Shown one piece after another: positions 7,904-16,151 of a stretch of DNA of 64,000 nt. The stretch is from an uncultured Verrucomicrobiae bacterium (GTDB lineage: Bacteria > Verrucomicrobiota > Verrucomicrobiia > Limisphaerales > UBA1096): contig CALJHX010000013.1 of assembly GCA_937770485.1 (NCBI GenBank), positions 16,389 through 80,388 on the forward strand, given 5' to 3'. The translations under genes were made by a program, and so were the position numbers. Below the pieces are notes generated by a model. That model searched no databases. It worked only from the letters and a program-made list of their open reading frames with translations, and was not told the DNA's origin. The stretch's first letter is position 1, and every line of letters starts with the position of its first letter.

Positions 7904-9709
7904 ATGATATTCTCCGAGTCAAAAAAAGAAATCCGGGTGATGTTCACCCCGTTCCGCGACGGGCTCCAAAGCGTGTTCGGCGGCAAAACACGCCTCGGCG
8001 ACATCCTGCCCGCGATCGAGGCCTCCGCAGCCGCCGGCATCCGTCACTTTGAGTTTGGCGGCGGGGCGCGGTTTCAAGCGCCGTTTTTTTATGTCGGCGA
8101 AGATCCGTTCCAGTGCATGGCTACCATCCGCAAAACGGTCGGGCCGGATGCCGATCTGCAGATTCTCACCCGCTCAGTCTCCGGCGTCACGCTGACCACA
8201 CAGCGCACCTCCGCCCTCGCGCTGCAGGCCAAGTTGATGAAGAAGCACGGCACGACGACCGACCGCAATTTCGACTTCATGAACGACGTCGACAACCTGG
8301 TAAAGACCGGCCAGCCGATCGTCGATTCCGGAATGCACCATCAGGTTTGCGTCGCGCTGATGGGGTTGCCATTCCCGTCCGACCAGGCGCACACGCCGGA
8401 ATTCTACATCAACATCGTCCGCGAGCTGCTCAAGCGCGACATCCACTTTGACTCGGTCTGCCTCAAGGATGCCTCCGGCACGACAGATCCGCGCACCTGT
8501 TACGAGACGGCCAAGGGCATCAAGGCGATTTTGCCACCAGAGATTCCGCTTATCCAGCACACGCACGACACCGCCTCGACCGCTGTCGCCTGTTACATGG
8601 CCGGCATCGACGGGGGCGTCGATGGAATCGATCTCGCCGTGCGACCACTGGCTTCCGGCACGTCGCAGCCGGACGTCCGCTCGATGGCCCACGCGCTCAA
8701 GGGCACCGGTTACAGCCTCGATATTGACCACACAAAGATGGACGAAATCGAGTCGCTGCTCAACGAAGGCTTGAGCGATTACGAGTTCAACCCGGTCACC
8801 ACCTCGCCCGACGCCCGCGTGGTCGGCTTCCCGATGCCGGGCGGCGCGATCGGCCCGAACGTCCACATGATGCAGTCGGCCGGCATCCTCGACAAATACA
8901 GCGCCGTGCTCGCGGAATTCCCCGAGGTCGTTCGCGCAGGTGGCGGCTGGACGAGCGTCACGCCCGGCAGCCAGCAGTATTGGCTGCAAGCGTTCAACAA
9001 CGTGCTGCACGGCCGCTGGGAAAAAATCGACGCCGGATTCGGCAAGTCGGTTCTCGGTTATTTCGGCAAACCGCCGCTGTCCCCCGATCCGAAGGTGGTG
9101 AAAATTGCCGCCAAACAACTCGAGTTGCCGGTGTTCGACGGCGACCCACTCGAGGCCGCCCCCGACACGCTCGCCGAAGCCGAGGCCGCGCTGAAGGAAC
9201 GCGGCATCGAGGTCACGGACGAAAACAAATTCCTCGTCGCAGCCGCGATTGTCCCCGGTAAAAACATGGAACTGAATGAGGGCATCCGACTGCTCGAAGG
9301 TCGTTCCAAAATAACGCTGCCGCTGAAGAAAGAGCCGATCGTCGGAGCCGCAACGCTGACCGCGCCCACCAAGACAAAAGTCACCGTGAACGAAGGCGGC
9401 AACTCGCGCACCTACGAAGTCATCATCGAGCCGCCGGCATCGGCCAACGCTCCCGCGCTTGGCCAAGCGCAGCCAAGCGGCGGCCAAGCGACTGATGTGT
9501 TCTCCCCGTTCGATGGCACCGTCGAGTTGGTCGAGGTCAACGTCAAGGTCGGCGACACAGTCACTCTTGGCCAAGTTGTCGCTGCGGTCGAGGCGATGAA
9601 AGCCAAGCACGACGTGAAGGCCCCGTGCGCCGGTCGCGTCTCGGCGGTTCACGCAGCCATCGGCAACGAAGTCTCCGCCGGCAAACCAATCCTGAGCATC
9701 GAGGCCTGA
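7904..9709 (+). CDS. oadA: Oxaloacetate decarboxylase (Na+ extruding) alpha subunit, biotin-carrying
   Basis: The alpha subunit moves the carboxyl group of oxaloacetate (or a related acid) onto biotin; the beta subunit then decarboxylates carboxybiotin while exporting Na+. The 601 residues comprise a TIM-barrel carboxyltransferase (about 10-300; PFRDGLQSVFGGKTR, CLKDASGTTDP with the metal-site lysine, IQHTHDTASTAVACYMAG with the HxH pair), a PYC/OAD middle domain (about 300-480), an Ala/Pro/Gln linker, and a C-terminal biotinyl domain with the acceptor lysine in VEAMKAKHD. The N-terminal segment diverges from the classical L-R-D-A-H-Q-S motif, so substrate is inferred. Two TTGGCCAA copies fall in the linker and biotinyl region (9459, 9567). 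Confidence 0.9.
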   Translation: MIFSESKKEIRVMFTPFRDGLQSVFGGKTRLGDILPAIEASAAAGIRHFEFGGGARFQAPFFYVGEDPFQCMATIRKTVGPDADLQILTRSVSGVTLTTQRTSALALQAKLMKKHGTTTDRNFDFMNDVDNLVKTGQPIVDSGMHHQVCVALMGLPFPSDQAHTPEFYINIVRELLKRDIHFDSVCLKDASGTTDPRTCYETAKGIKAILPPEIPLIQHTHDTASTAVACYMAGIDGGVDGIDLAVRPLASGTSQPDVRSMAHALKGTGYSLDIDHTKMDEIESLLNEGLSDYEFNPVTTSPDARVVGFPMPGGAIGPNVHMMQSAGILDKYSAVLAEFPEVVRAGGGWTSVTPGSQQYWLQAFNNVLHGRWEKIDAGFGKSVLGYFGKPPLSPDPKVVKIAAKQLELPVFDGDPLEAAPDTLAEAEAALKERGIEVTDENKFLVAAAIVPGKNMELNEGIRLLEGRSKITLPLKKEPIVGAATLTAPTKTKVTVNEGGNSRTYEVIIEPPASANAPALGQAQPSGGQATDVFSPFDGTVELVEVNVKVGDTVTLGQVVAAVEAMKAKHDVKAPCAGRVSAVHAAIGNEVSAGKPILSIEA

Positions 9710-9710
9710 A

Positions 9711-10877
9711 ATGGATATTATCCAAAAACTGTTCGAGAGTTCCGGCTTCGGCGGTGACGTCAGCCTCGTCTGGCAGAACTTCGTCATGTTCATCATCGGC
9801 GGCGTGCTGATCACCCTCGCCGTCAAAAAAAACTTCGAGCCGTTGCTCCTGATCCCGATCGGTTTCGGCGCTATCCTAGCGAACCTCCCCGGCGCGGAAA
9901 TGAGCGCCAAACCTGAAGAAATTGGGGACAAATGGCCTCTTTTTGCCTTCATTTACCATTACACGATAAATAAAGCTGAACTACTTCCACCGATTATTTT
10001 CATGGGGGTTGGAGCCTTGACCGACTTTCGCCCGCTGCTCGGCCGCCCGATCACTTTCCTGCTTGGGGCTGCCGCTCAGATCGGCATTTTCCTCGCTGCG
10101 CTGGGCGCGTTTTACATTTTTGATTTCACTCTGAAAGAGGCGGCCTCCATCGGTATCATCGGCGGCGCGGACGGCCCGACCACTATTTATCTCACCGCCA
10201 AACTCGCACCTCACCTGCTCGGTGCAGTGGCCGTCGCCGCGTATAGTTACATGGCGCTCGTGCCGGTGATTCAGCCGCCGATTATCAAGCTTCTCACCAC
10301 TCAAAAGGAACGCGAGATCGACATGCCACAGGCGCGTCCAGTGTCGAAGACCGCCGTTGTTGTCTTCCCGATTGCCACTTGCGTTCTCACCGTGCTTTTC
10401 ATCCCGGCCAGCGGCCCGCTCATCGGCATGCTGATGTTCGGCAACTTGATTCGCGAGTCCGGCGTCACCCAGCGCTTAAGCAGCACAGCGAGCGGCCCGC
10501 TGATCAACATCGTCACGATCTTCCTCGGCTTGATCGTCGGCGCGACAATGGAAGGTGAGAAATTTTTGAAGGGCGAAACACTCGCCATCCTCGCGCTGGG
10601 AATGGTTGCGTTTTGTTTCAGCACAGCCGGCGGCATCGTCTTCGCCAAGGTGCTGAACCTCTTCCTCGGCGAAGGTAAAAAAATCAACCCGTGCATCGGC
10701 GCGGCTGGTGTCTCCGCGGTGCCGATGGCCTCGCGGGTCGTACAAAACTTCGTCTCGAAGCACACCGACGGACGCGTCAATCCGCTCATGGCCGCCATGG
10801 GGCCAAACGTCGCCGGCGTGATCGGCTCCGCTGTTTCAGCCGGGGTGTTTCTGTCGCTCATCAAGGCGTTGCAATGA
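9711..10877 (+). CDS. oadB: Oxaloacetate decarboxylase beta subunit, Na+-translocating membrane protein
   Basis: Integral-membrane subunit (388 residues, many hydrophobic helices) that decarboxylates carboxybiotin and pumps Na+ out. Family signatures are GVGALTDFRPLL, IIGGADGPTTIYLTAKLAP with the conserved Asp of the ion path, NLIRESGVTQRLS, GAAGVSAVPMASRVVQ and the C-terminal GPNVAGVIGSAVSAG. The start ATG follows the oadA stop by one base and the stop overlaps the nagA start (ATGA), so the decarboxylase and nagA are probably translated from one message. Confidence 0.95.
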   Translation: MDIIQKLFESSGFGGDVSLVWQNFVMFIIGGVLITLAVKKNFEPLLLIPIGFGAILANLPGAEMSAKPEEIGDKWPLFAFIYHYTINKAELLPPIIFMGVGALTDFRPLLGRPITFLLGAAAQIGIFLAALGAFYIFDFTLKEAASIGIIGGADGPTTIYLTAKLAPHLLGAVAVAAYSYMALVPVIQPPIIKLLTTQKEREIDMPQARPVSKTAVVVFPIATCVLTVLFIPASGPLIGMLMFGNLIRESGVTQRLSSTASGPLINIVTIFLGLIVGATMEGEKFLKGETLAILALGMVAFCFSTAGGIVFAKVLNLFLGEGKKINPCIGAAGVSAVPMASRVVQNFVSKHTDGRVNPLMAAMGPNVAGVIGSAVSAGVFLSLIKALQ

Positions 10878-12004
10878 GCCACGGCGAGATTCATGCTTGG
10901 AACATCCTCGACCGCCAGCCGGTTATAGCCAAGTGGGAGGAAGGCCTCTTCACCGAAATCACCACCACCGACGAGCCTCCTGCCGAGGTCAAGTGGATCG
11001 GCCCGCCGTTGCTTGACATACAGGTCAACGGCTTCGCCGGGATCGATTTTCAGCAGGACGACCTCTCGGAAGCCGATCTGCTCCATGCCGTCGAGCAACT
11101 TGCCCAAGCGTGCTGCGACCGAATTCTTTTCACCCTCGTCACCGACGGCTGGGAGGCGATGACCCGCCGCTTGGCCAGGGCCAAACAACTCCGCGACGCC
11201 CATCCGGCGCTTGGCCGGGCGATCGCCGGCTGGCACATCGAGGGACCGTTTCTCTCCGCCGAGACCGGTTACTGCGGCGCGCATCCCTCCGACAAAATGC
11301 TCACACCCACGCCGGAGCGCGTCGCCAAGTTGCGCGAACTCGCCGGGGACGATCCCCTGCTCCTCACGATGGCTCCCGAGGTCAACGGCGGACTGAAGGG
11401 CTTTGGCACGGCGCGCGAACTTGGCATTCGCGTCTCCATCGGCCACACCAACGCTTCAGGGCACATTCTTCGACGAGTGACCGCCGCCGGCCCGGCAGGC
11501 TTCACGCATCTCGGCAACGGCTGCCCCGCCATACTCGACCGCGCCGACAACATCCTTTGGCGCGCGCTCGACACCCCCGGCCTGACCTGCGGCCTCATCC
11601 CCGACCGGTGGCACGTGTCGCCCACGCTGTTCCGGTTGATTCACCGACTCGTCGATTCCGATTCAATTTACTACACCACCGACGCGATGGCCGCGGCCGG
11701 TGCGCCCCCCGGAAAATACCGGCTTGGTCAACTGGAACTCGAGGTCGGCCCGGAGCAAATCGTCCGGCTTCCAGGCACACCGAACCTCGCCGGCTCCGCA
11801 CTCACGCCGATCGAGGGTGTCCGCCGTGCCGCTGAGATGCTCAATTGCGACTGGCAGGACGTTTGGCCCAAGTTCAGCCAAGCCCCGGCGCGGTTCATGG
11901 GGCTGGAGGAAGGATTCAGCGTCGGTGCGCCCGCAAACTTCGCGCTGATCCAAACCGACACAGCCAACCAGATCATGTCTCACAGCCTGCAACTGGCGCA
12001 CTAA
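10874..12004 (+). CDS. nagA: N-acetylglucosamine-6-phosphate deacetylase
   Basis: NagA removes acetate from GlcNAc-6-phosphate in amino-sugar catabolism and peptidoglycan recycling. The start is taken at the ATG overlapping the oadB stop (ATGA), giving 376 residues, the normal length; a longer in-frame start would lie inside oadB. Metal and substrate residues are visible in LLDIQVNGFAGIDF, WHIEGPFLS (metal Glu), SIGHTNA (His), FTHLGNGCPAI (His) and YTTDAMAAAG (catalytic Asp). The unusual coupling to a sodium-pumping decarboxylase may reflect catabolism feeding oxaloacetate/pyruvate metabolism. It ends tail-to-tail with the glycosyltransferase gene, overlapping by 4 bases. Confidence 0.92.
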   Translation: MSHGEIHAWNILDRQPVIAKWEEGLFTEITTTDEPPAEVKWIGPPLLDIQVNGFAGIDFQQDDLSEADLLHAVEQLAQACCDRILFTLVTDGWEAMTRRLARAKQLRDAHPALGRAIAGWHIEGPFLSAETGYCGAHPSDKMLTPTPERVAKLRELAGDDPLLLTMAPEVNGGLKGFGTARELGIRVSIGHTNASGHILRRVTAAGPAGFTHLGNGCPAILDRADNILWRALDTPGLTCGLIPDRWHVSPTLFRLIHRLVDSDSIYYTTDAMAAAGAPPGKYRLGQLELEVGPEQIVRLPGTPNLAGSALTPIEGVRRAAEMLNCDWQDVWPKFSQAPARFMGLEEGFSVGAPANFALIQTDTANQIMSHSLQLAH

Positions 12005-12936
12005 AACTGTTCCAGCTCGAGGGCGTTTATGCCTTCCACCACCGTTTCGAGGGTGAGTTTGGCGAGTTCGCTGTGTTGGTTCAGCACAAGGACTTTTTCG
12101 CCGAGCGGCCGCCAAACCGTCTCATTGCTTGGCCCCCACAAAACCAGTGTGGGCAGGCCAAGCGCCGAAGCCAGGTGCGTGACTCCGGTGTCGTGGCCGA
12201 CGTACCCGACGCACTTGGCCAGGCGCGGCGCCAATTCCGGCAGCGGGATGTGTTGAGCAATTTCAAGGCGATCCGACGGCATGCCGTTAGCCAAGCGCTG
12301 GAGACGGTCGCCCTCCGCCTCGCCACCGATGAATAACAGGTTTAGCGGCGAGTGATCGAGCAGGTGTCCCACCAACTCACGCCAGTTTTCTTCCGGCCAG
12401 TTTTTACTTTCGCTGCCACTGCCGGGATGCAGTGCCAGGCAGTTTTTACGCTTGCCCAAGCCTAGCAACTCAAGGCGCGCCACAGGATCGCCTTCGAATA
12501 TTGTCAACTGCTCCAGCGGCTTGAGGAACACGTCGCTGGCGTGGATCGCCTTGGCCTCGTCGGGGCGATGCTGTGCGGCGATGAACTGCCGGGGGCCGCA
12601 CGACTTGACGTTGGTTTCAAAAAATTTGTCGGGATCAAATAGGTATGAAATGACGATGTCGAACTGCCCGAAGAAGTCGCGCCACTCCAAGTCGAGCGAA
12701 CCGCCTCTAGCAAAAAACATCGCCAAGCCGGGTGACTCGATAGCGTGCACCGCCTTGGCCAAGCCGCCCGAAAGCGCCAGCGAGGCGATGCGTGGATAAC
12801 CCAGCACCTCGATTTCCACGCCCGGAAACCGCTCCCGCAGCGCCGCCAGCACCGGCAGCGTCAGGATGAAGTCGCCGATCGCCCCGCCACGGATGACAAG
12901 AATGCGCGGAGCCTTGACGGATGTGGTCTCGATCAT
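12001..12936 (-). CDS. Glycosyltransferase family 9 (heptosyltransferase-like)
   Basis: A 311-residue GT9 protein with the ADP-heptose:LPS heptosyltransferase layout. The N-terminal Rossmann half opens with RILVIRGGAIGDFILTLPVL, the family signature with its catalytic Asp; the C-terminal half binds the nucleotide sugar (LALHPGSGSESKNWPEENW, CVGYVGHDTGVTHLASALG, LVLWGPSNETVW). It would act at the inner face of the inner membrane in lipopolysaccharide core assembly or a related glycan. Its ATG overlaps the stop of the upstream EamA gene by 4 bases, so the two are translationally coupled. Acceptor and donor are not determinable from sequence. Confidence 0.88.
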   Translation of the reverse strand: MIETTSVKAPRILVIRGGAIGDFILTLPVLAALRERFPGVEIEVLGYPRIASLALSGGLAKAVHAIESPGLAMFFARGGSLDLEWRDFFGQFDIVISYLFDPDKFFETNVKSCGPRQFIAAQHRPDEAKAIHASDVFLKPLEQLTIFEGDPVARLELLGLGKRKNCLALHPGSGSESKNWPEENWRELVGHLLDHSPLNLLFIGGEAEGDRLQRLANGMPSDRLEIAQHIPLPELAPRLAKCVGYVGHDTGVTHLASALGLPTLVLWGPSNETVWRPLGEKVLVLNQHSELAKLTLETVVEGINALELEQF

Positions 12937-13847
12937 GGCGCGATCTGATTTGCCATGACAATGACACCCGCCACGGCCACCACTGAGCCGATGATTGAAC
13001 GTAGCGTCGGCCGTTCACCCTCGAATTTCATCGCGAGCGGAATAATCATTATCGGCGACAACGCGATGACCGACAGCACGATCCCCGCTGGCTGACCGTT
13101 CAGCGCCCATTGGTACGCGCCCACGCCCAATGTCGGCCCGCAAAGCGCATTGGCCACGACCAGCGCTGCGACCAGTTTCACGGTTGCCGGAGTCAGCGCC
13201 ACCTCGGTTTGGACCGGACCACTATTGCGGATTCTTATTTTTCGAAACACGAGCAACACAGCCATCACCGTCAAGCCACCAAGAATGCGTTGATACGCCT
13301 GAGACAGCCCGTCCACGGTGACACCGGCCTCGACCACCGATACCGCCTTGCGACTCAGCACCGCGCCGAAGCCCTGCCCAAAGGCGGACATCAGCCCCCA
13401 GATGATTCCAGCCTTCCAATGTTTCTTGTCGACTTGAGACGTTTCACTGGGAGCCAAGGCCAAACCGACACCCACCAGGATCGCCGTGCCAGCCAGCACT
13501 TGGCCAAGTGACAAACTCTCGCCCAGCCAAAGCCACTCAATGGTCGCCGCAAACGGCGCGGCTAGGCATTGCGTCATCACCATCGTCAGCCGCGACCCAA
13601 GGATCGGGAAAGCCCGGAACAAGCCGTAGTCCCCCATTCCAAAACCAACGATGCCGCTAATGAAGAACACCCCCAGCGCGCCGCCGCCCAGCCCAACTCC
13701 TTTCGAGTGCGCATAGATTCCAAGCAGCGCCCCAGCGAGTAGAAACCGCCAAAAGTTCGCCTCGACACCGGAGAGGTGATGCGACAACCGCTTACCGGAT
13801 ACGGCCGATAACGAAAACAAAATAGTGGCCAGAACCGCTGCGGTCAT
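12933..13847 (-). CDS. EamA/DMT-family transporter
   Basis: A 304-residue inner-membrane protein with about ten hydrophobic helices in two EamA repeats, as in drug/metabolite transporters (RhaT, YdcZ, RarD relatives). The first repeat contains EANFWRFLLAGALLGIYA and the second GPTLGVGAYQWALNGQPAG. Substrate is unknown. The downstream overlap with a GT9 glycosyltransferase could indicate export of a sugar or lipid intermediate, while the upstream neighbours kdgD and gudD suggest hexarate metabolism. One TTGGCCAA copy lies inside at 13500. Confidence 0.88.
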   Translation of the reverse strand: MTAAVLATILFSLSAVSGKRLSHHLSGVEANFWRFLLAGALLGIYAHSKGVGLGGGALGVFFISGIVGFGMGDYGLFRAFPILGSRLTMVMTQCLAAPFAATIEWLWLGESLSLGQVLAGTAILVGVGLALAPSETSQVDKKHWKAGIIWGLMSAFGQGFGAVLSRKAVSVVEAGVTVDGLSQAYQRILGGLTVMAVLLVFRKIRIRNSGPVQTEVALTPATVKLVAALVVANALCGPTLGVGAYQWALNGQPAGIVLSVIALSPIMIIPLAMKFEGERPTLRSIIGSVVAVAGVIVMANQIAP

Positions 13848-13859
13848 TTGTCGGTAGAA

Positions 13860-14774
13860 TCAATCATCCAAAAACCCGGCGCTGCGCCAGCCATCCAGTA
13901 TCGTTTGCAACTCGGCTCGCTCCGCCTCGGCTACCTCGACCAACGGCGGACGCACGATCCCACCTCTCAGGCCCAGAATGTCGAGCATCACCTTCATGGC
14001 CGATACCTCGTAGCCCTTGCGTTTGGTTCGAAGCGCGTAGAGCGGCACTACGTGGTCGTTGACCAGTTGATTGAGCGCCGCTGACTCGCCGGCTGCACCA
14101 AGTTCGTGGAGTTTGAGCGACAACTTGGGCGCCACCGCCGAGATGCTCGACGTGTAAGCTCGGATGCCGATCGTGTAGTAGCCCGGCACCATGTCGTCGC
14201 CCGCACCGCCAATCCAGTGCAGCCTGTCGCCGAGTCGTTCGCGAATCATTTGGTATCGGCGAATGTCCGCCGTGCCATCCTTCCACGCGACGACATTTGG
14301 GATTTCAGCCAAGCGCTCAGCCTGTGCCGGGGTATAGTTCGCCCAGTCACGGCTGTAAATCAGAACTCCCAAGCCGCTCGCCTCGGCGATACTGGAGTAG
14401 TAGTTCACCAGGCCGTCCATCTCGGCGTTCGGATAATACGGTGGAAATGCCAACACGCCGTCGGCTCCGCAGTCGGCTGCCTGGGCGGCCAAGCGCTTGG
14501 CCAAACCGCCGGCAAAACCCACCCCGGCTATCACCGGCATACGGCCGGCCGCCTCCTCGATAGTGGCCTCTACGACTTGCCTCACTTCCTCCGGCGTGAG
14601 CGAATACAACTCACCGGTGCCACCGGCGGCAACCAACGCGCACATTGGCTGTGCAAGCATGTAGCGGATGTTCTTCCGATATCCGTCGAGGTCGAGCGAG
14701 TGGTCATCTTTAAACGGCGTCACCGGGAAGCCGATAACCCCCTCAAGTTTCGTACAAAGTTCCTGTGGGTTCAT
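13860..14774 (-). CDS. kdgD: 5-dehydro-4-deoxyglucarate dehydratase
   Basis: KdgD dehydrates and decarboxylates 5-dehydro-4-deoxy-D-glucarate to alpha-ketoglutarate semialdehyde. The 304 residues form a DapA-superfamily barrel with the family-specific N-terminus GVIGFPVTPFKDDHSLD, the phosphate/carboxylate loop AAGGTGELYSLT, the catalytic Tyr in LIYSRDWANYT and the Schiff-base Lys in VVAWKDGTADIRRY. DapA/NanA are less likely because the first motif is KdgD-type. It lies 12 bases after gudD, whose product is its substrate, and 13 bases before the EamA gene, so all are probably cotranscribed. Confidence 0.9.
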   Translation of the reverse strand: MNPQELCTKLEGVIGFPVTPFKDDHSLDLDGYRKNIRYMLAQPMCALVAAGGTGELYSLTPEEVRQVVEATIEEAAGRMPVIAGVGFAGGLAKRLAAQAADCGADGVLAFPPYYPNAEMDGLVNYYSSIAEASGLGVLIYSRDWANYTPAQAERLAEIPNVVAWKDGTADIRRYQMIRERLGDRLHWIGGAGDDMVPGYYTIGIRAYTSSISAVAPKLSLKLHELGAAGESAALNQLVNDHVVPLYALRTKRKGYEVSAMKVMLDILGLRGGIVRPPLVEVAEAERAELQTILDGWRSAGFLDD

Positions 14775-14786
14775 TTTAAAAATTGG

Positions 14787-16091
14787 TTACCAGCGCGGGA
14801 GTTTTCGGGTCCAGTTTGAGTCGACGTGTTTCTGCATCTCGGCCTCGTCGTCACGTTTGCGGTACGGGCAGTTGCGAAAGCGTTCCTTGCCTCGCTCGAG
14901 TTGATCGGTGTCGAGCGTCACGCCCAAGCCCGGTTTGTCGGGAATCTCGACGCACCCATCGACGATCGGCACCCGGCCCCCCTCGACGATCTCATCAATT
15001 TCCGACTGCCACGGGTAATGCGTATCGCAGGCGTAGGTGAGGTGCGTCGTCGCCGATGCGACGTGCGCCATCGCCATGAGCGAAACGCCGAGGTGGCTGT
15101 TCGAGTGCATCGACAAGCCGATGCCGAATGTCTTGCAGACGCGCGCAAGTTGCTGCACGCGCCGCATGCCACCCCAGTAATGGTGATCGCACAGTACCAC
15201 TTGAACGGCGTCGCGGCGCACGGCTTCTGGGATGTCGCCGAACGATGTCACGGCAACGTTGCTGGCGAGCGGCGTCTCAATGCCGTCGGCCAAGAGGCGG
15301 CGGCGCACCTCGGCCATGCCGTCGAGTCCAACGCACGGATCCTCAAGGTAACCGCCACCAGAGAGTTCCCCTGCCAAGTCTCGACCGACCTTCACGGAGG
15401 TCTCGACCGACCAAGCGCAGTTGGGATCGATCCGCAGCGGCACCAATTGCCCAAGTGTCTGGCGGAGTTGGCGCAGCGTCTCGATCTCAACTTCAGGGTC
15501 GAGCACGCCACCCTTGAATTTGATGGAACCAAAACCGTACTTGGCCCGCATCTGCTCCACCTGTTTGACGAGCGACTCCGGCGAGAGGGCCTCGCCGTAT
15601 TCGTCGTCGCGCAGATCGTCGCCCTCGCCGCCACCGCCGGCGTGCTTGTAGAACGGATACGCGGAGAACGGCACCTTGTCGCGCACGCGTCCGCCGATAA
15701 GATCGCAAACCGGCTTGCCAACGGTTTTGCCGATCAAGTCGAGGCAGGCCGTCTCGATTGCGGAATAGGTTCGAGCGTCGGTGTCGAGCGGGTTTTCGCC
15801 GGGGACGTTGTAAGTTTGAGAACGCTCCAAGCCGCTGGCGCCGCCCTCGGCCATCGGCGAGAGGTCGCCGGTCAGGCGATACGGGCACGCGCCGATGACT
15901 TGTCCGCGAATCGCCTCGAGCGCCTTGGCGGGCTGGTCGCCGCCGTACGTCTCGGCGATGCCGGTGACGCCGTCGTCGCTGACCAACTCGATGACGTTTC
16001 GGAGGGCGTACGGCTGGTGCAGCCCATAGCTGCTGCGCAACGGCGGGTCGGCCATGGCGATGGAGTGAATCCTGAGGTCGCTAATTCGCAT
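14787..16091 (-). CDS. gudD: Glucarate dehydratase (enolase superfamily)
   Basis: GudD dehydrates D-glucarate (and L-idarate) to 5-dehydro-4-deoxyglucarate. The 434-residue product has an enolase-type N-terminal cap with PLRSSYGLHQPYALRNVIEL and NPLDTDARTYSAIETACLDL, then the barrel with the catalytic KxK in FGSIKFKGGVLD, a metal ligand in RIDPNCAWS, another in LEDPC, and the His-Asp catalytic site around GIGLSMHSNSHLG. These match glucarate dehydratase better than mandelate racemase or muconate cycloisomerase. Its product feeds kdgD, the next gene. No transcriptional regulator or hexarate-specific transporter is nearby except the EamA protein downstream. Confidence 0.92.
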   Translation of the reverse strand: MRISDLRIHSIAMADPPLRSSYGLHQPYALRNVIELVSDDGVTGIAETYGGDQPAKALEAIRGQVIGACPYRLTGDLSPMAEGGASGLERSQTYNVPGENPLDTDARTYSAIETACLDLIGKTVGKPVCDLIGGRVRDKVPFSAYPFYKHAGGGGEGDDLRDDEYGEALSPESLVKQVEQMRAKYGFGSIKFKGGVLDPEVEIETLRQLRQTLGQLVPLRIDPNCAWSVETSVKVGRDLAGELSGGGYLEDPCVGLDGMAEVRRRLLADGIETPLASNVAVTSFGDIPEAVRRDAVQVVLCDHHYWGGMRRVQQLARVCKTFGIGLSMHSNSHLGVSLMAMAHVASATTHLTYACDTHYPWQSEIDEIVEGGRVPIVDGCVEIPDKPGLGVTLDTDQLERGKERFRNCPYRKRDDEAEMQKHVDSNWTRKLPRW

Positions 16092-16151
16092 TGAAAAACG
16101 GCCCGCATGTTGCCGCCCGTTTGCGATTGGTTCAATGCGGGAATGCGCCGG

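Noticed and set aside
8174..9952. A 592-codon open frame opposite oadA
   Set aside because: It is antisense to a gene with clear domain motifs; its composition is that expected of a high-GC shadow frame and it has no recognisable family.
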